From Cedecea neteri (lineage in GTDB: Bacteria; Pseudomonadota; Gammaproteobacteria; Enterobacterales; Enterobacteriaceae), in NCBI RefSeq assembly GCF_000758305.1, contig NZ_CP009458.1, positions 4,154,001 through 4,218,000 on the forward strand: a stretch of 64,000 bases of DNA, written 5' to 3'. This document shows positions 58,080 to 64,000 of this stretch, one piece after another; position 1 is the stretch's first letter, and every line of letters starts with the position of its first letter. Below the pieces are notes generated by a model, which was not told the origin of the DNA, searched no databases, and saw only the letters and a program-made list of their open reading frames with translations. Made by a program: the position numbers and the translations under genes.

Positions 58080-59003
58080 ATGACACATTTCACGCTCAAG
58101 CAGCTCAAGTACTTTGTCACCGTCGTGGAGGCGCAGAGCATCGCCGAAGCCTCAAGGCAGCTGCATATCGCCCAGCCTTCCGTATCCATTGCCATCAAAA
58201 ACCTGGAAGACACCTTTGAGCAGCAGTTTTTTATTCGCCACCACGCCCAGGGCGTTTCGCTCACGCCCGGCGGGCTGCGGTTTTATGAAAAAGCCCGCGA
58301 GCTGCTGCGGCTTTCATACCAGTTTGAGCAAAATGCCAAAGCGGATAACGACCTGGTTTCCGGCACTATCGCCATCGGCTGCTTCGAGTCCGCGGCCCCG
58401 CTTTATCTGCCTCGCCTAATTGCCGGGTTTCGCAAGCTTTACCCTGACATTACCATCCGGCTGTACGACGGGGAGCAAAACGAGCTGACCCACGGGCTGC
58501 ACCGCGGCCGCTTCGACCTGGCCTTTATGTACAATCTGGAGTTAGAGAGCACGCTGCACACCGAAAAACTGAACGCCCCACAAAAGCCATACGCCCTGCT
58601 CCCGGCGGCGCATCCGCTGGCGGGGAAAACATCCGTGACGCTCAAAGAACTCAGCCGTGAACCGATGATCCTGCTGGACGTTATTCCCAGCAAAAGCTAC
58701 TTCATGAACATTTTCACCGACAAAGGGCTGCACCCGGAGGTGGCCTACAGTTCGCCGTCGATTGAAATGGTGCGCTGCATGGTCGGCCAGGGCATGGGTT
58801 TTTCGGTGCTGGTCACCCGCCCCTGCACCGACATAACCTATGACGGCCAGCGCGTTAAGCAAGTGGAAATCATTGATGATATGGCGGCCTCCACGCTGGT
58901 GATGGCTTATTTACGCAATAACGAGCCAACCCGGCCGACGCGCTTATTTATGGATTACTGCCGCACTTTTGAGCTGATGCCGGAAACCCTGGCCGAAAAT
59001 TAA
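58080..59003 (+). CDS. LysR family transcriptional regulator
   Basis: The 307-residue protein starts MTHFTLKQLKYFVTVVEAQS. The winged helix-turn-helix (residues 1-60, ASRQLHIAQPSVSIAIKNLE) binds DNA and the periplasmic-binding-like domain (90-300) binds the inducer. It lies between the divergent ABC operon and the monooxygenase operon, 176 bases before the latter, and is the obvious candidate regulator of both. Confidence 0.93.
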   Translation: MTHFTLKQLKYFVTVVEAQSIAEASRQLHIAQPSVSIAIKNLEDTFEQQFFIRHHAQGVSLTPGGLRFYEKARELLRLSYQFEQNAKADNDLVSGTIAIGCFESAAPLYLPRLIAGFRKLYPDITIRLYDGEQNELTHGLHRGRFDLAFMYNLELESTLHTEKLNAPQKPYALLPAAHPLAGKTSVTLKELSREPMILLDVIPSKSYFMNIFTDKGLHPEVAYSSPSIEMVRCMVGQGMGFSVLVTRPCTDITYDGQRVKQVEIIDDMAASTLVMAYLRNNEPTRPTRLFMDYCRTFELMPETLAEN

Positions 59004-59179
59004 AAAGAGGTGTTTCACCGTATTAAAATACAGGAAATTCATAGCCTCCAGATTGAGCCTACTTTATTTATACCTTATCCCTAGATTTATAATATTTTAC
59101 GGAATGTCTGCCGCTTAATAACCTTGTGCCATCGCGAAGCTGCGCTGAATCATATTTCCCAGGCACCAAGGAAACAGAC

Positions 59180-60445
59180 ATGACCGAAATAAAAACACAG
59201 ACAGATACCCTTGTGATTGGCGCCGGCCAGGCAGGGATCGCCATGAGCGAGCACCTGACGCGCCTCGGCATTCCCCATCTGGTGCTGGAGAAAAACCGCA
59301 TTGCCGAAGCCTGGCGCAGCGGCCGCTGGGATTCGCTGGTCGCCAACGGCCCGGCCTGGCACGACCGCTTTCCTGGCCTTGAGTTTGACGCCGCCGACCC
59401 GGACAGTTTTATCCCCAAAGATGAAGTGGCGAACTACTTCGAAAACTACGCCCGGAAATTTGAAGCGCCGGTAAAAACGGGCGTGGAAGTGAAAAGCGTG
59501 ACGCGCAATCACGGCAGGCCGGGTTTCACGGTGGAAACCAGCGACGGTATTGTCGAAGCAAAGCATATCGTGGCTGCCACCGGGCCTTTCCAGCGCCCCG
59601 TCGTCCCGGCCATTGCTCCGGCAGATGACGGGCTGTACCAGATCCACTCCGCCGCCTACAAAAACCCGGCTCAGCTTCCGACTGGTGCGGTGCTTGTGGT
59701 GGGCGCAGGCTCTTCCGGGGTGCAAATCGCCGATGAGCTACAGCGGGCGGGCAAGCAGGTTTACCTCTCCGTGGGTGCCCACGACCGCCCTCCCCGCGCC
59801 TACCGCAACCGGGACTTCTGCTGGTGGCTGGGGGTGCTTGGGCTGTGGGATGCGGCGGCCAATCAGCCGGGCAAAGAACACGTCACCATTGCGGTGAGCG
59901 GCGCTCGCGGCGGCCACACCGTTGATTTCCGGGCGCTCGCGCACCAGGGCATTCACCTCGTCGGTCTGACCCAGCGCTTTGCCGGAGGCAAAGTCTTTTT
60001 TGAAGATAACCTGGCGCACAACATCCGCCAGGGCGACGAAAACTACCTGGCCCTGCTGGACGCCGCCGATGCGTGGATTGCCCGCAACGGGATCGATCTA
60101 CCCGAAGAGCCGCAGGCCCGTGTCTTCCCGGCCGATCCGCTGTGCGTCACCCAGCCCACGCTGGAACTGAACCTGGCCGAAGCGGGCATCACGTCGATTA
60201 TCTGGGCTACCGGATACGCCCCGGACTACGGCTGGCTCAACGTGGATGCTTTTGATGCTCAGGGCAAACCCCGCCACCAGCGCGGCGTTTCCAGCGAGCC
60301 GGGCGTCTATTTCCTCGGCCTGCCGTGGCTTTCCCGCCGGGGCTCAACGTTTATCTGGGGCGTGTGGCATGACGCGAAATACATCGCCGACCACATTGAA
60401 ACCCAGCGCAAGTACAGCCGCTACCTTGATGCTTCCCAGCGCTAA
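59180..60445 (+). CDS. Flavin-containing monooxygenase family NAD(P)-dependent oxidoreductase
   Basis: The ATG at 59180 is 6 bases after an AAGGAA site (421 residues); a frame from 59126 adds an unsupported tail. Two Rossmann motifs mark FAD and NADPH binding: VIGAGQAGIAMSEHL near 11 and VVGAGSSGVQIADEL near 174. An FMO-like pattern and FIWGVWHDAKYIADHIE near 400 follow. Such enzymes oxygenate N or S atoms. It opens the degradation operon, 26 bases before the Rid gene. Confidence 0.9.
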   Translation: MTEIKTQTDTLVIGAGQAGIAMSEHLTRLGIPHLVLEKNRIAEAWRSGRWDSLVANGPAWHDRFPGLEFDAADPDSFIPKDEVANYFENYARKFEAPVKTGVEVKSVTRNHGRPGFTVETSDGIVEAKHIVAATGPFQRPVVPAIAPADDGLYQIHSAAYKNPAQLPTGAVLVVGAGSSGVQIADELQRAGKQVYLSVGAHDRPPRAYRNRDFCWWLGVLGLWDAAANQPGKEHVTIAVSGARGGHTVDFRALAHQGIHLVGLTQRFAGGKVFFEDNLAHNIRQGDENYLALLDAADAWIARNGIDLPEEPQARVFPADPLCVTQPTLELNLAEAGITSIIWATGYAPDYGWLNVDAFDAQGKPRHQRGVSSEPGVYFLGLPWLSRRGSTFIWGVWHDAKYIADHIETQRKYSRYLDASQR

Positions 60446-60471
60446 CCTTTTTGCCAACAAGGAATTAACCG

Positions 60472-60900
60472 ATGCCAACGCATACCCGTATTCGCATGTT
60501 TAACACCAAAGAGACTTACCCTAACCAGTCGCTGAACAACGATCTCTGCCAGGCGGTGCGCGCCGGGAACACCGTGTATGTGCGCGGCCAGGTCGGGACG
60601 GATTTTGAAGGCAATTTGATTGGGCTGGGCGACCCGCAGGCGCAGGCAGAACAGGCGATGAAGAACGTTAAGCAACTGCTGGAGGAAGCCGGGAGCGACC
60701 TTTCCCACATCGTCAAAACCACGACTTATATTATCGACCCGCGCTACCGTGAGCCGGTGTATCAGGAAGTCGGCAAATGGCTGAGAGGCGTCTTTCCCAT
60801 TTCTACCGGGTTGGTGGTTTCCGCCCTCGGCCAGCCACAGTGGCTGATGGAAATTGACGTTATCGCGGTGATCCCGGACGAGATTCAGGGGGAAAAATGA
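60472..60900 (+). CDS. Rid family protein lacking the RidA arginine
   Basis: The 142-residue YjgF/Rid protein has the core QAVRAGNTVYVRGQVGTD and a C-terminal FPISTGLVVSALGQPQWLMEI stretch. In E. coli RidA this region starts with an Arg that binds imine or enamine carboxylates; aligned here it is Thr. It may hydrolyse a different imine or lack that activity. It forms a trimer in other members. It overlaps the DUF1028 gene by 4 bases. Confidence 0.88.
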   Translation: MPTHTRIRMFNTKETYPNQSLNNDLCQAVRAGNTVYVRGQVGTDFEGNLIGLGDPQAQAEQAMKNVKQLLEEAGSDLSHIVKTTTYIIDPRYREPVYQEVGKWLRGVFPISTGLVVSALGQPQWLMEIDVIAVIPDEIQGEK

Positions 60901-61571
60901 CCTTTTCCATTGCCGCACGCTGCCGGGAAACCGGCCAGCTTGGCATCGCCATTAGCTCGTCCAGCATCGCGGTCGGCGCTCGCTGCCCGTGGCTGGTGCC
61001 GGGCGTGGGCGCGGTGTCGAGCCAGAATATAACACTGCCCGCGCTGGGGCCGATGGTGCTGTCGAAGCTGGGCGAAGGTGTTGCGCCGCAGGAGGCGCTA
61101 AAGCTGGTCGCCAGTGAACATCTGCACGGCGACTACCGGCAGGTGACGGCCATAGACAGTAACGGTAAAACGGCCTGCCACAGCGGCGTTAATTCACTGG
61201 GCATTTACCACGCCGTGGAGGGAGATAACTGCGTGGCGGCGGGCAATATGCTGGCCGATAAGTCAGTGATTAACGCCATGATCGAACGCTTCGAACAAAG
61301 TCCCGGCCCGTTGGCTGACAGGCTGATGGCCGCCCTTGAAGCGGCGCTGGAAAAAGGGGGCGAAGCCGGGCCGGTACACTCGGCGGCGTTAAAGGTGGTG
61401 GACACCGTCGCCTGGCCGGTTGTCGACCTGCGCGTGGACTGGGCGGACGAAAACCCGATTGCCGCACTGCATTCGCTCTGGCTGGCCTATAAACCACAAA
61501 TGCAGGATTACCTGATCCGTGCGCTCGATCCGCGCGAAGCCCCCAGCTACGGCGTACCCGGCGATGAATAA
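60897..61571 (+). CDS. DUF1028 family protein (Ntn-hydrolase fold)
   Basis: The 224-residue protein starts MTFSIAARCRETGQLGIAIS, a typical DUF1028 N-terminus with Ntn-hydrolase-like strands, and has the NSLGIYHAVEGDNCVAAGNML core. The family has no firmly assigned reaction, but amide hydrolysis is plausible. Its stop is within the start of the M20 gene (8-base overlap), so the two are coupled. Confidence 0.88.
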   Translation: MTFSIAARCRETGQLGIAISSSSIAVGARCPWLVPGVGAVSSQNITLPALGPMVLSKLGEGVAPQEALKLVASEHLHGDYRQVTAIDSNGKTACHSGVNSLGIYHAVEGDNCVAAGNMLADKSVINAMIERFEQSPGPLADRLMAALEAALEKGGEAGPVHSAALKVVDTVAWPVVDLRVDWADENPIAALHSLWLAYKPQMQDYLIRALDPREAPSYGVPGDE

Positions 61572-62712
61572 ACACCTGATTCCTTTATTGCAGAAGTTGC
61601 TGGCGCGGGACACCACCAGCCGGGAGTCCAACCTGGCGCTGATCCAGGATATTCATGATTATCTCACCGAATGGGGTATCAGCGCGGAGCTGTTTCACAG
61701 CGCAGACGGGCGTAAAGCCAATCTTTATGCGACGCTTGGCCCGGCAGGTGGCGGCGGCGTGATGCTCTCCGGCCATACCGACGTGGTGCCGGTGGACGGG
61801 CAACAGTGGAGCGTCCCTCCTTTCGACATGACTTACCGGGATGGCCGCTACTACGGGCGGGGTGCGGCGGACATGAAGGGCTTTATTGCCTGTGTGCTGG
61901 CCTCCGTCCCGGCGTTTCTTGCCCAGCCGCTGAGAATGCCGCTGCACTTCGCCTTCTCCTACGACGAAGAGGTCGGCTGCCTCGGCGTGCGCAGCCTGGT
62001 GGAGCACCTCCGTGCTTCCAAAGAGAAACCCGCGCTTTGCATTGTCGGGGAGCCAACCGAAATGCGCCCGGTTTACGGGCACAAAGGGAAAATCGCCATG
62101 CGTTGCGAGGTGCACGGCCATGCCTGCCACTCTGCCTATGCGCCACAAGGCGTGAACGCCATTGAATATGCCGCCCGGCTTATCGGCAAACTGGGAGAAG
62201 TTCGCGAGACGCTGACCCAAAAAACGGATGCCCGCTTTGATCCCCCCTTCAGCACGCTTCAGGTTGGCACCATTCACGGCGGCAGCGCGCTGAACATTGT
62301 GCCGCAGGAATGCCAGTTTGATTTTGAAATCCGATACCTGCCGGGCGTCGAAGCCACGGCGGCGATCGCCGACATTCAGGGCTATGCGCAGCAAAACCTG
62401 GTGCCCGCCATGCAAAGTGTTTCCCCGGCAAGCGCTATCCGGTTTACTCCTCTGAGCCACTACCCCGGCCTGCTGACGGACGCGCAGTCTGAATTTGCCG
62501 GATGGCTGGCGCAGTGGTGCGGCAGCGCTGATTTCAGCACCGTGGCGTTTGGCACCGAAGGCGGGCTTTTTGACGAAGCCGGGATCGCCACGCTGATTTG
62601 TGGCCCCGGCAGCATGGAACAGGGGCATAAGCCCGATGAGTTTGTTGCCGAAGAGCAACTGCAAAAGTGCATGGCGATGCTGGAGAACCTGCGCCAGTGG
62701 ATGAGCGCCTGA
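61564..62712 (+). CDS. M20 family deacylase, ArgE/acetylornithine-deacetylase-like
   Basis: The ATG at 61564 (MNKHLIPLLQKLLARDTTSRES) gives 382 residues; an in-frame region from 61519 lies inside the DUF1028 gene. Metal-binding motifs: LSGHTDVVPVDG near 66, YGRGAADMKGF near 98 with bridging Asp, and SYDEEVGCLG near 130 with catalytic Glu, then HGHACHSAYAPQG near 183. M20 enzymes remove acyl groups from N-acyl amino acids. It closes the operon and converges on the VOC gene. ArgE itself is elsewhere in enterobacteria, so this is a paralogue. Confidence 0.9.
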   Translation: MNKHLIPLLQKLLARDTTSRESNLALIQDIHDYLTEWGISAELFHSADGRKANLYATLGPAGGGGVMLSGHTDVVPVDGQQWSVPPFDMTYRDGRYYGRGAADMKGFIACVLASVPAFLAQPLRMPLHFAFSYDEEVGCLGVRSLVEHLRASKEKPALCIVGEPTEMRPVYGHKGKIAMRCEVHGHACHSAYAPQGVNAIEYAARLIGKLGEVRETLTQKTDARFDPPFSTLQVGTIHGGSALNIVPQECQFDFEIRYLPGVEATAAIADIQGYAQQNLVPAMQSVSPASAIRFTPLSHYPGLLTDAQSEFAGWLAQWCGSADFSTVAFGTEGGLFDEAGIATLICGPGSMEQGHKPDEFVAEEQLQKCMAMLENLRQWMSA

Positions 62713-62734
62713 TCGCTAAAAAGCGCGCCTGTAT

Positions 62735-63130
62735 TTAGCGCGCGAACCGCTTTTTCGCCGCCTCAGTCACTGGCGTGTACAGTGAAATCAGCGTGCCTTC
62801 CGGGTCACGAAATTGCATGTTACGGTTGCCCCACGGCATCTCTTTGGGCTCGTGTACCATCTCGACGTGGCCGTTTAAACGCGCAAACTCCGCGTCCACA
62901 TCTTCCACCCTAAACTCCAGAATGACCGAGCGGTTGCTGGCAGGCTCCGCGCTTCCCGCTTTAAAGAGCGGGACGGTTTCCGCGCTTCCTATGGCGATAA
63001 CCCCCACCGGCGTGATAATTTCGGCGAAAACCGGGGCCAGCCAGTCGGCTCGAGCGCCGGTCACCTGTTCATAAAACGGCACCATTTGCTGCATGTTTTG
63101 CACAATCAGACGGACAGACACAAATTTCAT
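62735..63130 (-). CDS. VOC (glyoxalase/dioxygenase superfamily) protein
   Basis: The ATG at 63130 (MKFVSVRLIVQNMQQMVPFY) follows AAGGAGATCATCA, giving 131 residues; a longer frame to 63208 is not supported. Two VOC beta-alpha-beta repeats are present, ending WGNRNMQFRDPEGTLISLY. Substrate unknown; many are metal-dependent or resistance proteins. It diverges from the WYL regulator across 90 bases, so that regulator may control it. Confidence 0.9.
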   Translation of the reverse strand: MKFVSVRLIVQNMQQMVPFYEQVTGARADWLAPVFAEIITPVGVIAIGSAETVPLFKAGSAEPASNRSVILEFRVEDVDAEFARLNGHVEMVHEPKEMPWGNRNMQFRDPEGTLISLYTPVTEAAKKRFAR

Positions 63131-63220
63131 TGATGATCTCCTTATGGGCGGCGAACGGCGCGGCCCTGAAGGCATCATCTTCCAGGCATGCTGCCAGCGT
63201 GGTGGCAACAGGATATAAAA

Positions 63221-63904
63221 ATGCGGCGAGCAGACAGATTATTTCAGTTGATCCAGATCCTCAGGCGCGCCTCTCGCCCTGTCACCGCCGCGCGCCTTGC
63301 CGAAGAGCTGGAGGTATCAAAACGCACGGTTTACCGGGATATCGCCGACCTGGCCGGGCAGCGGGTGCCGGTGGAGGGAGAAGCCGGGAGCGGGTACACC
63401 CTCAGCGCGGACTACGACATGCCCGCCCTGATGTTCACCCCCGATGAGCTGGAAGCCCTGCTGTTAGGCGCGGAGTTTGTCAGCAGGTTGCCGGACGCGA
63501 CGCTCGCCAATAACGCCCAGGATGTGCTGACGAAAATCCTGTCGGCCCTGCCGGAAAGGCTGGCGCGGACTGTCACAAGTTCAGCGGTGGCGATCAGGCC
63601 GGATATCGTGCCAGCGCAGCAACCCGATACTCGCCTTATCAGAGCCGCCATTCGGCAAGGTAAAAAGTTGCGGCTCCGCTACCGGGCAGTCAAGGATGAA
63701 ATGTCTGTAAGGGTTGTCTGGCCGGTTGTGCTGGGCTATGACCTTGAGCGCTGTTTACTTATTGCCTGGTGCGAAACCAGAAATGATTTTCGCCACTTCC
63801 GCGCCGACCGCATTGAGGAAATAACTATGCTGGAGGAGAAAATACCGTTAGCGGCAGACGCGCTGAAAGAAAACTGGCGGCGCTGGCGGGAGGAGAATAA
63901 ATAA
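63221..63904 (+). CDS. WYL-domain helix-turn-helix regulator (YafY family)
   Basis: The ATG at 63221 has AGGAT 8 bases upstream and starts MRRADRLFQLIQILRRASRP, giving 227 residues; an earlier start at 63188 is not supported. The N-terminal DeoR-like HTH (to about 60, VSKRTVYRDIADLAG) is followed by a WYL domain (about 135-215, LRLRYRAVKDEMSVRVVWPV, then LIAWCETRNDFRHFRADRI). It is divergent from the VOC gene and likely regulates it. Ligand unknown. Confidence 0.9.
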   Translation: MRRADRLFQLIQILRRASRPVTAARLAEELEVSKRTVYRDIADLAGQRVPVEGEAGSGYTLSADYDMPALMFTPDELEALLLGAEFVSRLPDATLANNAQDVLTKILSALPERLARTVTSSAVAIRPDIVPAQQPDTRLIRAAIRQGKKLRLRYRAVKDEMSVRVVWPVVLGYDLERCLLIAWCETRNDFRHFRADRIEEITMLEEKIPLAADALKENWRRWREENK

Positions 63905-64000
63905 AGGTGATTGTTATCGATAATGTAATTGTTGCATTCCGTGGTTTTATTTTAAAGGCCGTGTCGCAGTTTTCTATATTAGCAGATTTTTAAGCACTGT
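63905..64000. other. Right edge, unassigned
   Basis: This is 96 AT-rich bases after the WYL gene. There is nothing I can support. Confidence 0.4.

Overview
The window is chromosome from a flagellated member of the Enterobacteriaceae. Gene content and order follow the Escherichia/Salmonella flagellar region III and its right flank: fliZ-fliA, fliC, fliDST, amyA, yedDEF, fliE, fliF to fliR, rcsA, dsrB, yodD, dsrA, dgcQ, yodC, yedI, yedA, vsr, dcm, yedJ. It is not E. coli K-12. It carries lpxO, an mgtB-type Mg2+ ATPase, a flagellin modification island and several accessory cassettes. The species cannot be fixed from sequence alone.

Layout. 1-12644: the 5' end of fliZ, then fliA, then a roughly 8-kb island between fliA and fliC, then fliC and fliDST. 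The island encodes an ATP-grasp enzyme and a methyltransferase on +. On - it encodes an aminotransferase of the VioA type, a 1122-residue protein joining a methyltransferase, TPRs and an O-GlcNAc-transferase-like domain, and a poorly classified protein with a possible glycosyltransferase half. The flagellin is only 278 residues. A sigma-28 promoter precedes fliA, fliC and fliD; its -35 element is weak at fliA. 12714-18182: amyA, yedD, yedEF, a RpiR-type regulator, a 36-codon membrane peptide and a very short trimeric autotransporter. 18814-29968: fliE and the uninterrupted fliFGHIJK and fliLMNOPQR blocks of the basal body and export apparatus.

29995-40081: rcsA with an RcsAB box, lpxO (lipid A 2-hydroxylation), dsrB, yodD, the small RNA DsrA, dgcQ, yodC, yedI, yedA, the vsr/dcm methylation and repair pair, and yedJ. 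40131-45802: an inserted sugar cassette with a fructose-type PTS and a GH38 alpha-mannosidase. Imperfect 81-bp direct repeats of the yedJ 5' region flank it. Its energy-coupling protein is HPr, the EI N-domain and EIIA, with no PEP-binding EI domain. 46825-47965: two tandem secreted pilin-like genes of lower GC with no chaperone or usher beside them.

48054-55118: a small membrane protein, a dispersed-repeat region, a long leader with a candidate small ORF, mgtB, a Na/Pi-type transporter with a PhoU-like tail, and a SLOG-like protein. 55164-62712: an amino-acid ABC importer (binding protein plus fused permease-ATPase) diverging from a LysR regulator and a flavin monooxygenase, a Rid-family protein, a DUF1028 protein and an M20 deacylase. 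This looks like a complete uptake and degradation module for an N-acylated amine or amino acid. 62735-63904: a VOC protein and a divergent WYL-type regulator.

Together the left half builds, and probably chemically decorates, the flagellum. The right half is a mosaic of accessory metabolic and envelope genes. Assignments rest on reading the sequence and on family knowledge; no database search was run.
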